Positions 37,630-47,058 of a DNA stretch of 64,000 nucleotides are shown here, piece by piece (positions within the stretch are counted from its first letter, which is position 1; every line of letters begins with the position of its first letter). The notes under the pieces are model-generated. The model was not told the origin of the DNA, searched no databases, and saw nothing but the letters and a program-made list of their open reading frames with translations. The position numbers were made by a program, and so were the translations under genes. Source of the DNA: Bacteroidota bacterium (lineage in GTDB: Bacteria; Bacteroidota; Bacteroidia; Bacteroidales; UBA4417); the NCBI GenBank assembly GCA_013376995.1, contig JACAAZ010000012.1:62001-126000 (forward strand). Reading direction: 5' to 3'.

Positions 37630-39360
37630 ATGAACATCTTTGACTCATTGTTTCTGTATATATACCTTATGCCCTCAGGTCTTTATAAGAGGCTAGGCAT
37701 AAACATTGTGCACCTGAGGGCAATCCTGATGGCCAAATTGACCATGGATAACCGCCGTCCTGCAGCTTTTCAGCAGATGCGGCATTCGAAAGAAAAAAAG
37801 GAATTGAACAAAGCAACATTAAAAACCATGCTTGCTTCCTTTTTTATGGGATTGCTGTTCCTGTTTGCTTTTGGCATTGGTCATGATTTGACGACCAAAC
37901 TCACCTTGTTCTTTTCCATGTTCATTTTTATGCTCGCAGCCACCCTGATTACTGACTTTACTTCTGTTCTCATTGACATCCGCGATAATCTTATTATTCT
38001 TCCAAAACCTGTTAATGATTCTACATTCCTGACAGCAAGGTTGCTTCATATAGCTATTCATGTCAATAAGATGGCTTTGCCTATGGCCTTCCCAGCTATG
38101 ATTGCAGTCATATTGATAAGCGGTTTCTGGACCCTCATCCCCTTCCTGTTTTTCCTGTTATTAGCAACAATGGTGAGCATCTTCCTGATAAACGCTGTAT
38201 ATATCCTGATTTTAAAAATCACTACCCCCTCCAAGTTTCAGTCTATCATCAGCTATATCCAGATTGGCTTTGCCATACTAATTTATGGTGGCTACCAACT
38301 GGTACCCAGGATTATGGAAAACAGCGTCATGAAGGATATAAGCATCTCAAGTGTGCAATATATCCGATTCTTCCCTCCATTTTGGTTTGCTGAAGCTTGT
38401 AATAGCCTCAGCTGTTTCACCTTCGGACCAAACGCCTGGATTAGCACAGGGCTGGCCGTATTTGTTCCCCTTGGAAGTATATACCTGGTGATGAAATACT
38501 TCGCTCCGGCTTTCAATCAAAAACTTGGCCTTATTAATAGCAGCACTGTTGAATCCAACAAAATCATTAAAAAGAAACAGGGTTTCAACCCCGCTTACTC
38601 CCGAATTGAAAAGCTGGCTACCATGCTTACAAAAGACCGCCGCGAATATATGGGCTTTGTCTTTGCCTGGAAAATGATGGGGCGAAGCAGAGAGTTTAAA
38701 CTGAAAGTTTATCCTGCTTTTGGATATGTAATTGTGCTTCTCGCGATGCTTCTGCTGAAATCAGGCTCTCAATTGTTCTCTGATTTTGCTGATATGACAT
38801 CAAAGGGAAAATCCTTATTCCTGATGATTTTATATTTCAGTAGTTTTATTCTTATTACTGCTATTGCTCAATTATCGTATTCGGATAAATCGAAAGCTGG
38901 TTGGATTTTCTTAACAGCACCATTGGTGAATCCCGGAAATGTAATTGTAGGAGCTGTGAAAGCAGCTATGATTCAGTTCTACACCCCTGTTATTCTTATT
39001 TTTACTATTGCAGGAACACTGATTGTGGGGCCTGGCATCCTGCCCAACCTTCTGCTGGGATGCTTTAATGTACTTAGCATCTGCTCGCTCATAGCCTATT
39101 TCAATCTCCGGGAGTTGCCATTTTCCGTTGCCACCAGCGAAGCAGCTAAAGGGCGAACTGTTATACGCTCCATGATAACACTGATAATCCCCGCTGCATT
39201 TGGATTTTTTCAGTGGCTGATCTTTGACTACCTATGGATTGTAGCCATCTTCGCTACCTTGTCAATAATAGCAACATGGATGGTATTAGGTTCAATACGA
39301 AACCTTGGATGGGAACGACTTGGAAGTTACTCAAGAAACAACGCACAAGGTCCAAACTAA
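37630..39360 (+). CDS. ABC transporter permease
   Basis: A 576-residue integral membrane protein with about 12 hydrophobic helices in two clusters (residues 65-290 and 370-560), separated by a basic cytoplasmic loop containing STVESNKIIKKKQGF. No known substrate-specific domain is visible. It is the obvious partner of the ATPase just upstream. It converges on the adenylate kinase-like gene with only 12 bases between the stops. Confidence 0.85.
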   Translation: MNIFDSLFLYIYLMPSGLYKRLGINIVHLRAILMAKLTMDNRRPAAFQQMRHSKEKKELNKATLKTMLASFFMGLLFLFAFGIGHDLTTKLTLFFSMFIFMLAATLITDFTSVLIDIRDNLIILPKPVNDSTFLTARLLHIAIHVNKMALPMAFPAMIAVILISGFWTLIPFLFFLLLATMVSIFLINAVYILILKITTPSKFQSIISYIQIGFAILIYGGYQLVPRIMENSVMKDISISSVQYIRFFPPFWFAEACNSLSCFTFGPNAWISTGLAVFVPLGSIYLVMKYFAPAFNQKLGLINSSTVESNKIIKKKQGFNPAYSRIEKLATMLTKDRREYMGFVFAWKMMGRSREFKLKVYPAFGYVIVLLAMLLLKSGSQLFSDFADMTSKGKSLFLMILYFSSFILITAIAQLSYSDKSKAGWIFLTAPLVNPGNVIVGAVKAAMIQFYTPVILIFTIAGTLIVGPGILPNLLLGCFNVLSICSLIAYFNLRELPFSVATSEAAKGRTVIRSMITLIIPAAFGFFQWLIFDYLWIVAIFATLSIIATWMVLGSIRNLGWERLGSYSRNNAQGPN

Positions 39361-39372
39361 TTCTCCGAGAAC

Positions 39373-40542
39373 TTAACGGAGGCTCTTAATTCCGTTTTCG
39401 ATCTCTTCTGCTATTCGCTGGAAAACCTCATCAAATGAACCCAATCCATCTACTTTGGTAACCCCATGCAATTGCTTGTATTTATCAATTACAGGCACTG
39501 TTTTGGTCTCATGTTCCTGAAGTCGCTTAACGATTTTGGAAGTACTGTTATCATAGGGCATACACCTGTCAGTTTTACTCCTTTCATCCAAACGATTGAT
39601 AAGTTCAAGGGTCGGTACATCAATTTCGATAATCTGGGAAATGGATGAGCCATGTTTCCTAAGAAGCCCGTCCAGGATATAGGATTGAACAAGAGTGCGG
39701 GGAAAACCTTTGAAGATAAATCCCTTAATGTCCTTGCTATCAGCAAGTTTTTTCTCAATGAGTTGCACAACGATCTCATCCGGAACCAATTGACCGTTTT
39801 CATAAAGCTCATTAATTTTCCTTCCTGTTTCAGTGTCATCTTTTATTTCCTGGTCCAGCATCGGGCCAGTTGCAACATACTCCAGTCCGAAATGACGGGC
39901 CAGGGCCTTTCCCTGTGAACCTCTCCCCGATCCGGGATATCCAAACAAAACAATATTGAAAAGACTTTTGCTTAACTCATGACTGATGATCTGGGTGATC
40001 TGGTCATGAACGTTTTCAATACTTTTGGTTCCATCCACCTCAATATATATTCCCTTATCCTTATAAAACTGAAGCACAGGAAGGGTCTTATCATTATATT
40101 CCCTGAGCCTGTTGCGGATTACTGCTTCATTATCATCACTCCTGCCGGAAGTAAGCCCCCGGTTTAACAGCCTCTTTACTGACTCTTCCTCCGGAACACT
40201 TAGGCTGATCAGGCAGTTAAGCGAAGTGTGCAGTTTGATCATTAATCCTTCCAGGATGTATGCCTGGATATAGGTTCTTGGAAACCCATCAAAGAGAAAA
40301 CCGTTTGAGCCCGGGTTATCGGTGATGGTTTTTTCGATGATCTGGACGATGATCTCATCAGGCACAAGGCCTCCGGAGGCAATGATACTCTGAGCTTCAA
40401 GTCCTAACTTGGTCTTCCCGGCCATCTCCTTCCTCAAAAGGTCCCCGGTGGATATATAGAATAAGTTATACTTTTTAGTAAGAAATTCAGATTGTGTCCC
40501 TTTCCCGGCACCCGGAGGTCCAAATAGTGCAACGTTCAGCAT
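39373..40542 (-). CDS. Tandem adenylate kinase: active-looking first half, degenerate second half
   Basis: A 389-residue protein made of two adenylate kinase-like halves (about 1-190 and 194-389), each close to the size of a whole short-LID adenylate kinase. The first half has an intact P-loop GPPGAGKGT (8-16), TGDLLR (32-37), FDGFPRT (84-90), GRSDD (133-137) and RLREYNDKT. In the second half the P-loop lysine is Arg207 (GYPGSGRGS), the AMP-site arginine is replaced (TGPMLD, 225-230), FDGFPRT has become FKGFPRT and the LID motif is DRCMPYDN. The second half is therefore probably catalytically dead or altered, and may be regulatory or structural. Whether this is the cell's only adenylate kinase cannot be told from this window. 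Confidence 0.9.
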   Translation of the reverse strand: MLNVALFGPPGAGKGTQSEFLTKKYNLFYISTGDLLRKEMAGKTKLGLEAQSIIASGGLVPDEIIVQIIEKTITDNPGSNGFLFDGFPRTYIQAYILEGLMIKLHTSLNCLISLSVPEEESVKRLLNRGLTSGRSDDNEAVIRNRLREYNDKTLPVLQFYKDKGIYIEVDGTKSIENVHDQITQIISHELSKSLFNIVLFGYPGSGRGSQGKALARHFGLEYVATGPMLDQEIKDDTETGRKINELYENGQLVPDEIVVQLIEKKLADSKDIKGFIFKGFPRTLVQSYILDGLLRKHGSSISQIIEIDVPTLELINRLDERSKTDRCMPYDNSTSKIVKRLQEHETKTVPVIDKYKQLHGVTKVDGLGSFDEVFQRIAEEIENGIKSLR

Positions 40543-40579
40543 AACGAAAGATTTTATTAGGTTCCTTGAATCCTTACGC

Positions 40580-40587
40580 CAAATTTA
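40580..40587 (-). promoter_or_regulatory. Candidate promoter (-7 element) for the tandem adenylate kinase
   Basis: The minus strand reads TAAATTTG, an exact TAnnTTTG match, 37 bases before the start at 40542. No TTTG was found at the standard spacing. Confidence 0.4.
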
Positions 40588-40729
40588 TAAGGAATTGAAA
40601 TGCCCCGACTTTTTTATTACAAAATATTTTTCTCTTTTCACTGATATTCATATGTTTATCTTTAGATAGGTTGATACTTCGAGCCATAAAAACATAGGTT
40701 ACTAGAAACAAGAATATTTATTACCACTA

Positions 40730-40760
40730 TTGCATCTCAGCCGTCAATTGAGTAATTTTG
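40730..40760 (+). promoter_or_regulatory. Candidate promoter for comEC
   Basis: TTG at 40730-40732, a 20-base spacer and TAATTTTG at 40753-40760 fit the Bacteroidota pattern. The distance to the start at 40897 (136 bases) would give a long leader, in which I see no structured element. Confidence 0.45.
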
Positions 40761-40896
40761 ATATAAGAATCAATTATAGCAGATTATAGAAAATTTGATT
40801 TTAAATTACTGATATCCTGATCTTTATTTTTCATATCTATTTTTAACCCAAGCTGAGTTCAACTAAAATTCTGAATCAGCTTTATTATGTTTTCAT

Positions 40897-43029
40897 ATGC
40901 ATTTGAGGCATCAGTATCCAATTTTGCGGTTATTAAGCCCATTTATTGTTGGCATCATCGCAGCCATCTATTCTGATATCAATGCTAAATTCCTCATCCA
41001 GTTGATGATGATCACCCTTGTGTGTATGACATTCTGGATTATAAAAAATCCGAGGAAGGCCAATTATTCAAATCGCTGGTTTTTTGGAGTATTGGGTAAT
41101 GTATTCCTGGTGTTGATGGGAATAAACATTGTAAACCTGAATAAAATAAATCACGATCCTCTTCATTTTTCAAATTTTGGAAATGAGAAGTTCCTGGCAA
41201 CTGTAGCTGATCTTCCGCGTGAGAAAGAGCATTCATGGAAAGTAATCCTCAATGTGAACACAGTTATCATAGGGAACAGGTCTAAGGCTGTCCGTGGTAA
41301 ACTATTAACTTATTTTGCAAAAGATAGCCTTTTAAAAATACCCTGTTATGGCGACCTTTTCATATTCCAGGCAAAGATTATTCCTGTGCCTCTGCCTCAA
41401 AATCCGGGGTCATTCAATTACAAACGTTACCTTGAACATACAGGCATTTATCACCAGGTTTATCTCAGAAGATCTGAGTGGAAACTCCTTAAATCTTACT
41501 CTGGTTTATCTCTGAAGAGTCTTTCCTTAAGAATCAGGGCATACTCAATGGGAGTACTTCAAAGAAGCAATCTTGACGGAAAAGAGCTTGCAATAGCTTC
41601 TGCACTGCTACTTGGCCAGGATGAAGTACTGGATTCGGATACCAGAAGTGAATTCAGCAGTGCAGGAGTTGTTCATATACTTGGCATCTCCGGGCTGCAT
41701 GTAGGAATCATTTACCTCGTTCTAAATTTCTTTCTCCGTTTTCTGGACAAGCGCAGGAATGGACTTATAGCAAAACAAGCCCTGGTGATTCTGCTCATTT
41801 GGTTCTATGCACTTGTTACTGGATTATCTCCTGCAGCATTGCGTTCGGCAGCAATGTTCAGCTTTGTTTCATTGGGCAACCTTGGAAAAAGAAATGTTCA
41901 TATAATCAATTCACTCGCTACATCTGCACTTGTATTATTACTATACGATCCTTTTCTGGTCACCAATATTGGCTTCCAGTTCAGCTATATTGCCGTAATT
42001 GGAATCATCCTTTTCCATCCTACTCTATATGGAATATGGCAATCTCGATTCTGGCTCTTAAACCAAGCCTGGAATCTAACAGCAATGTCATTAGCTGCGC
42101 AGTTTGTAACCTTACCAATAACCCTCTATTATTTCCATCAATTTCCCGTTTATTTCCTACCTGCAAACCTGATTGCAATTCCATTATCCAACCTGATCAT
42201 ATACACAGGGATGGCTGTTTTGGGAACCTCCTTCCTCCCACTTCTAAGCTACTGGCTAGGAAGCCTAACTTCTTTACTGATCCGCATCCTGGGCATAAGT
42301 ATTCATTTTATTGAGCGTTTCCCGTTATCTGTTATCAGGGACATCCCTTATGATTTGCCAAATGTTCTGAGTTACTATCTCCTGATAGGGATTTGCATTC
42401 TATATATAAAATTCAGAAAGAAAAGCTACATCTATTCAGCATCCTTTGTCATATTAGCTCTTGTTAGTTGGAATACCTATCAAAAAATCAGGATAGCAAC
42501 CCAGGAAAAATTTGTAGTTTACTCTTTTAACAAATATAGCGCCCTGGGCCTGATTAGCGGCTCAAAATGCTTACTGCTAGCGGACTCAGCTATCCTTTTG
42601 AATACCCGTCTAAAAGCACTGAATATCCATTCAAGTGATGTCTATTTAGGTATTCAGACTTACAATGAGCTTAGCATAAGCAATTATTCATCAGTTGTGG
42701 ACCGCTCTGTTTCAGCTATTGTTTATTCCCAGGACTCTGTATTATACCTGAGAAAAAGTAAGTTTCTCATAGCCATAATCTCCGGCCATCCTAGCAGGAA
42801 AATTACAATTCCGACTATGCAGCTTGATGCGTTAGTTGTAAGAAACAACGCAATCATCCCTGCCAAAGAACTTGTCAACTTTTATAAAATAAAGGTGGTA
42901 ATACTGGATACTTCCAATAACTATGCAACTATCAAGAAATGGAGAGAAACCTGCTGGGTAGCAGGCATACAGCTTTATGATGTAAGATCCTCAGGCGCCT
43001 ATATTTCTGATTTTTCAAATCTGAAATGA
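40897..43029 (+). CDS. comEC: ComEC/Rec2-family DNA uptake channel protein
   Basis: A 710-residue multi-span membrane protein of the ComEC family, which moves single-stranded DNA through the inner membrane during transformation. An N-terminal DUF4131-like soluble part (about residues 75-190) is flanked by helices. The competence domain begins near LLGQDEVLDSDTRSEF and contains the hallmark HILGISGLHVGIIYLV (about 260-275). The C-terminal 200 residues occupy the place of the metallo-beta-lactamase domain but lack an HxHxDH zinc motif. Whether the cell is competent is not known. Confidence 0.9.
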   Translation: MHLRHQYPILRLLSPFIVGIIAAIYSDINAKFLIQLMMITLVCMTFWIIKNPRKANYSNRWFFGVLGNVFLVLMGINIVNLNKINHDPLHFSNFGNEKFLATVADLPREKEHSWKVILNVNTVIIGNRSKAVRGKLLTYFAKDSLLKIPCYGDLFIFQAKIIPVPLPQNPGSFNYKRYLEHTGIYHQVYLRRSEWKLLKSYSGLSLKSLSLRIRAYSMGVLQRSNLDGKELAIASALLLGQDEVLDSDTRSEFSSAGVVHILGISGLHVGIIYLVLNFFLRFLDKRRNGLIAKQALVILLIWFYALVTGLSPAALRSAAMFSFVSLGNLGKRNVHIINSLATSALVLLLYDPFLVTNIGFQFSYIAVIGIILFHPTLYGIWQSRFWLLNQAWNLTAMSLAAQFVTLPITLYYFHQFPVYFLPANLIAIPLSNLIIYTGMAVLGTSFLPLLSYWLGSLTSLLIRILGISIHFIERFPLSVIRDIPYDLPNVLSYYLLIGICILYIKFRKKSYIYSASFVILALVSWNTYQKIRIATQEKFVVYSFNKYSALGLISGSKCLLLADSAILLNTRLKALNIHSSDVYLGIQTYNELSISNYSSVVDRSVSAIVYSQDSVLYLRKSKFLIAIISGHPSRKITIPTMQLDALVVRNNAIIPAKELVNFYKIKVVILDTSNNYATIKKWRETCWVAGIQLYDVRSSGAYISDFSNLK

Positions 43030-43049
43030 CCGGATAACGCTAACTGAAT

Positions 43050-43583
43050 TTAAAACTGAACACGATCGCCCTCTTTAATGCCATGCCTTTCAGCATATCC
43101 GGCGTTCACTTCAACAACATAGAGTGCCGGCTTATTTGATGGAATCTGATCAAGGGAGTAAGGTTTTGTATTTTTCGCTATGCTTACAATCACCCGGTTT
43201 GAATTAACATAAATGATATCAAGCGAAAACCGGGTATTTTTCATCCAGAAATTCAAAGGTTCTTCATTTGCAAACAAGAAGAGCATTCCATCCTTCTCAG
43301 GCATTGAATCCCTGTACATCAGGCCCTGGATACGCTTTGCTTCTTCGCCGGCAATCTCAATATTGATCTTAGCCAATTTTCGCTCAGTTTTTGCATCCAA
43401 AAAGACGAGTTCGCCATCCTTTTGAAAGACCGGCTTTGGTTCTGCAATATTATCTTCCTGCATTTCAATCCTGTGTACTCCTTTTTTGGATGGTTTTACG
43501 AACAGAAGCAAGGCCGCCAATCCAAGAATAGTAATGATAATCAGGGTCAGAGCTATGTTGAAAAGTGTAATCTTCTTCTTCAT
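43050..43583 (-). CDS. DUF192 family protein
   Basis: A 177-residue protein with one N-terminal membrane helix (about residues 9-30) and a C-terminal DUF192 domain (about 68-177) containing RIQGLMYRDSMPEKDGMLFLF and NFWMKNTRFSLDIIYVN. It is probably anchored in the inner membrane with the domain outside. Family function is not established. It starts 28 bases after the phosphatase-like gene and is probably in the same transcript. Confidence 0.88.
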   Translation of the reverse strand: MKKKITLFNIALTLIIITILGLAALLLFVKPSKKGVHRIEMQEDNIAEPKPVFQKDGELVFLDAKTERKLAKINIEIAGEEAKRIQGLMYRDSMPEKDGMLFLFANEEPLNFWMKNTRFSLDIIYVNSNRVIVSIAKNTKPYSLDQIPSNKPALYVVEVNAGYAERHGIKEGDRVQF

Positions 43584-43611
43584 GTATTTTGAGTATAAAT
43601 TGTTTGCCGGG

Positions 43612-44718
43612 TCAATAAGCCAGGTCTAAATAAATGGGCAGGTGGTCACTGAATCCCCCGATATACTTCGGGCCATAATAAGTTCTGAATGGCTTGCTGC
43701 CAAACCAGGCATCATCATCCTGCAGCAGGAAAGGAGCATCCAGGATATGAGCCGAATGAGGGGTTGCGTGGAGATGCCCTGTTTCCTGAAGAATCGATGC
43801 TGAGACTATAAATTGGTCAATGGTCAGCCAAAGTTCCTTGTCCTTAATTGTACCCCTGTTCCAGGAAGTACCGGCCCCTGTCATCATATTATAAAGATCA
43901 GTGGGCGCCAGGTTAATGGAATCCCGCTTTGCCTTCAATACCTGGTCCACTGACTCATCCGTTGATTCATCGTTAAAGTCACCCATGATAATGATCTTTG
44001 ACATTGGGTTGATCTTCTGGAGAGAGTCAACATTCGCTTTTAGAACCGAAGCGACAAATTTTCTTTTTGGAATTGTTTCCAGGTATCCACCAAATCTTGA
44101 TGGCCAGTGATTGACGAAGATATCAACAGTATCCCTGTTTAGCACAACACCTTCTACCAAAAGAATATCCCGGGTTTTTGACATTGTATCCGATGGAAAG
44201 TCTATTCCAATAAACTTTGTACTAAGAGGTTTAAACTTATCAGGCAGGTATAGAAGGGCTACATCAATTCCCCTGGGATCAGGAGAATCCCTGTGTATAA
44301 TCTTGTAACCAATATTCTTTAAGGCTGAGCCAGTTGTTAGTTCAGATAGCACATACCTGTTCTCCACTTCACACAAGCCGATGATTTCAGGAGCTTCCCA
44401 CCCGCCCAGGCGAATGATTACTTTCGAGATATTATTTATTTTTCTTTGCAAACGATTATAGGTCCATCCACGCATTCCTGTCGGAGTATATTCATCATCT
44501 GAGGTAAGGCTATCATTAAGAATATCGAAAAGGTTTTCAACATTATAAAACATGATCCTTACTGCCTTATTCCCTCTTCTGACATCCCCTTTATGAATTT
44601 CCGAAAATGGGTTTTTTGATGCAGGAACCTGATCCTGCTGGCTAAATGCGGGATTAACTGCTGAAAGCAGTAATAAAAAAGAAAGGTTCTTTACAGTAAA
44701 TAAATTAAAGGGATTCAT
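43612..44718 (-). CDS. Endonuclease/exonuclease/phosphatase family protein, exported
   Basis: A 368-residue protein with a signal peptide (residues 1-26, ending NPAFSQ) and one EEP domain. Recognisable active-site blocks are FYNVENLFD, GLCEVENRYVL, NHWPSRFGG, IIMGDFNDEST and GFSDHLPIYLDL. The magnesium-binding Glu, the DFN pair and the SDH histidine are present. Substrates of this superfamily range from DNA to phospholipids and inositol phosphates. Export suggests a scavenging phosphodiesterase or nuclease. Confidence 0.88.
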   Translation of the reverse strand: MNPFNLFTVKNLSFLLLLSAVNPAFSQQDQVPASKNPFSEIHKGDVRRGNKAVRIMFYNVENLFDILNDSLTSDDEYTPTGMRGWTYNRLQRKINNISKVIIRLGGWEAPEIIGLCEVENRYVLSELTTGSALKNIGYKIIHRDSPDPRGIDVALLYLPDKFKPLSTKFIGIDFPSDTMSKTRDILLVEGVVLNRDTVDIFVNHWPSRFGGYLETIPKRKFVASVLKANVDSLQKINPMSKIIIMGDFNDESTDESVDQVLKAKRDSINLAPTDLYNMMTGAGTSWNRGTIKDKELWLTIDQFIVSASILQETGHLHATPHSAHILDAPFLLQDDDAWFGSKPFRTYYGPKYIGGFSDHLPIYLDLAY

Positions 44719-44737
44719 CTGAATGAATAATTAAGTT

Positions 44738-44745
44738 CAAAGATA
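44738..44745 (-). promoter_or_regulatory. Candidate promoter (-7 element) for the EEP-DUF192 pair
   Basis: The minus strand reads TATCTTTG, matching TAnnTTTG, 19 bases before the start at 44718. No clear -33 element is visible. Confidence 0.4.
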
Positions 44746-44911
44746 TAAAATGAGAATGAGTCAGGTTAAGTGCCGGCTCAGGAAACTGGAATTATTCTAA
44801 ATTGTGTGCTGTAAGACTTGGCTATGATTGTTTCTTTAATTTCGGCAAATTAGACTGAAATGATCTTAATACTTGATCGATATATAAAACTTCAGTAAAG
44901 AAAAGAAATTT

Positions 44912-46855
44912 ATGCGAAAGAACCCGAAAAAAAGGATCAATTATTTGAGATATGGCTTACAGGGATCAATCCTAGTTATGCTTGCATATTTAGTTATCCG
45001 TCCATTGCTGGATAAAAATTACGGTGCCGATTTCGAAGCTTACTGCCCATTTGGTGGAATGCAGGCATTAGCCAGTTTCTTTTCAAGCAATACCCTTACC
45101 TGCTCGATGACGACGGTCCAGATAGCTACCGGCCTTGCAGTTTTGTTTGGAGTTATTGTCGTAAGCAAACTCTTTTGCAGTTATATCTGCCCTATCGGCA
45201 CAGTTACCGAATGGATAGGTGAACAGGCAAGGAAGATGAAAATGCAGGTTACGTTGAGTGGCAAACCTGACAGGTTTATCAGGATACTGAAATATTCTCT
45301 CCTTTTCATAACCTTTTATTATTCGGTAAGCAGCAGCGAATTATTCTGCCGGAAATTTGATCCCTATTATGCTTCTTTTACCGGCTTTTCCGGTGATGTT
45401 GTTTGGTATTTTGCACTCCCGGCCTTAATCCTGACAATGGTCGGTTCATTTTTTATCCGGCAGTTCTGGTGCAAATATCTTTGTCCGCTGGGTGCAATTA
45501 CCAACCTTGCTGCATACGCTCTTCCTTCAGTATCACTGGCGCTTATATGGGTCCTGGCAAATAGTATTTTCCCTGGAACTATAAGTTGGATTTGGCTGGC
45601 TGCTTGTATATGCTTATTAGGCTTTCTTTTGGAAGCCACCACCCTCAAATTTCTCATTTTCCCTCCATTACGCATTACTAGGAATTCGGGTATCTGCACA
45701 AGTTGCCGCATTTGTGATAAAAAATGCCCTATGTCTATTCCGATTTCAACAGTTGACAAGGTAAACCATATCGACTGTCATTTATGTGTTGAGTGTGTAG
45801 TGAAATGCCCTGAGAAAGCAGCGCTTACCATTAATAATAAACAATGGAACTGGCTCCCGTCAGCAGCATCCGTAATTTTGATTGCTTCCGCTCTTATCAT
45901 TTCATCTGCTTATGAATTACCAACAATTAGTGAAAGATGGGTAGAAACCAGCAGGATAAAGGAAGCCGGTGTTTTTGAAATGTCAGGCCTGAAAAACATC
46001 AAATGTTTCGGCAGTTCCAGATCCTTCGCCAACCAGATGAAAGAAGTTCCAGGAGTATTGGGAGTTGAAACTTATGTAAAACATCACAAAGTCCGGGTAT
46101 ATTTTGACACAAAACTCACTGGCAGCGAGAAAATCAAAGAGGCAATCTTCAGCCCGTATTCTGAATTCCTAAATTCACCAGCAGCAGGACTTACAACGAT
46201 TAAAACTTTTTCGGTTGGTATTGATCACTGTTTTGACCCTAATGACCAATCTCTTCTTGCCGAGCTGTTTCGCGACCAGAAAGGCGTTATGTCTTTAGAA
46301 ACTACTTTTGGTGAGCCCATTCAGGCAACATTCTATTATGATCCCGGATTGATAAGTTCCGAAAAGATAAAATCCAGGATTGAGCAAAAATCAGTAGAAC
46401 TGAAGGGTGAGGAAGGAACATTCACGGTTGAACCAGGTTTTGCAATCAATTCCAAAGGCCAATCAGAAGGAACTATGGAAAAGGCAGCCTTCCTTGAGCG
46501 CTATTTTGAATCCCGGGATGTTAAGTTTAATAAGTTTGACAGCTATTCCGCTTCATCAGTAAAAACGCTCAATCTTCCTTTCCCATCAGCCATGGATCCT
46601 GAAATGCAGGATTGGATTCCATACCTGGTATCTCAGTTATCGAATGATGATGGAGTTATTCGATTTAAAATTGAATTTACATCCTCTGATCCCCTCTTAT
46701 TGATTTCATATGTTCCGACCATGACAACTAGGGATAAGATCATTAAACTCATGAATGAGCCAACCTTTATGGTACATTATCCCGATAAATCTGTTAAGAA
46801 AGTCAAAAATCCATTTCCTATAGTTTTATCAGGATCCGGAAAGGAAAGTAAATAG
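44912..46855 (+). CDS. NapH/CcoG-like polyferredoxin with C-terminal HMA-like domains
   Basis: A 647-residue membrane iron-sulfur protein. The first 260 residues hold five or six membrane helices and cytoplasmic cysteine motifs CPFGGMQAL, CSYICPIGTVTEW and CKYLCPLGAITNLAA. A two-cluster ferredoxin domain follows at about 265-310 (CTSCRICDKKCPMSIPIS and HIDCHLCVECVVKCPEKA). After one more helix come two or more HMA-like beta-alpha-beta units (about 350-420 and 432-510), in which the usual CxxC metal site is reduced to a single cysteine. Relatives transfer electrons in nitrate reduction (NapH), or reduce copper for cbb3 oxidase assembly (CcoG). The HMA-like tail makes a link to metal handling plausible, but it is inference. 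Confidence 0.82.
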   Translation: MRKNPKKRINYLRYGLQGSILVMLAYLVIRPLLDKNYGADFEAYCPFGGMQALASFFSSNTLTCSMTTVQIATGLAVLFGVIVVSKLFCSYICPIGTVTEWIGEQARKMKMQVTLSGKPDRFIRILKYSLLFITFYYSVSSSELFCRKFDPYYASFTGFSGDVVWYFALPALILTMVGSFFIRQFWCKYLCPLGAITNLAAYALPSVSLALIWVLANSIFPGTISWIWLAACICLLGFLLEATTLKFLIFPPLRITRNSGICTSCRICDKKCPMSIPISTVDKVNHIDCHLCVECVVKCPEKAALTINNKQWNWLPSAASVILIASALIISSAYELPTISERWVETSRIKEAGVFEMSGLKNIKCFGSSRSFANQMKEVPGVLGVETYVKHHKVRVYFDTKLTGSEKIKEAIFSPYSEFLNSPAAGLTTIKTFSVGIDHCFDPNDQSLLAELFRDQKGVMSLETTFGEPIQATFYYDPGLISSEKIKSRIEQKSVELKGEEGTFTVEPGFAINSKGQSEGTMEKAAFLERYFESRDVKFNKFDSYSASSVKTLNLPFPSAMDPEMQDWIPYLVSQLSNDDGVIRFKIEFTSSDPLLLISYVPTMTTRDKIIKLMNEPTFMVHYPDKSVKKVKNPFPIVLSGSGKESK

Positions 46856-46966
46856 GATTTAACTGACAGACTTATGTCAGACAATACTTACGCTCATTCC
46901 TGGTTTTGAGTGTGAAGTTTGCTTGTTAGCACAGAATTAGCCAAATATGGATTTAATTAAAATAAA

Positions 46967-46999
46967 AACAGATGCCTGTTAAAGAAACGAGCATCTGTT
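46967..46999 (-). terminator. Terminator between convergent polyferredoxin and lipoprotein genes
   Basis: AACAGATGC (46967-46975) and GCATCTGTT (46991-46999) form a perfect 9-bp stem with a 15-base loop. On the minus strand it is followed by a T-rich run (TTTATTTTAATT), so it best serves the lipoprotein gene ending at 47059. It may also stop the plus-strand gene ending at 46855. Confidence 0.7.
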
Positions 47000-47058
47000 A
47001 TTGTAATTATATTAAGCAAAGAATAATATTGGCTAGAAACCAATTTGGCCTGTAATCC

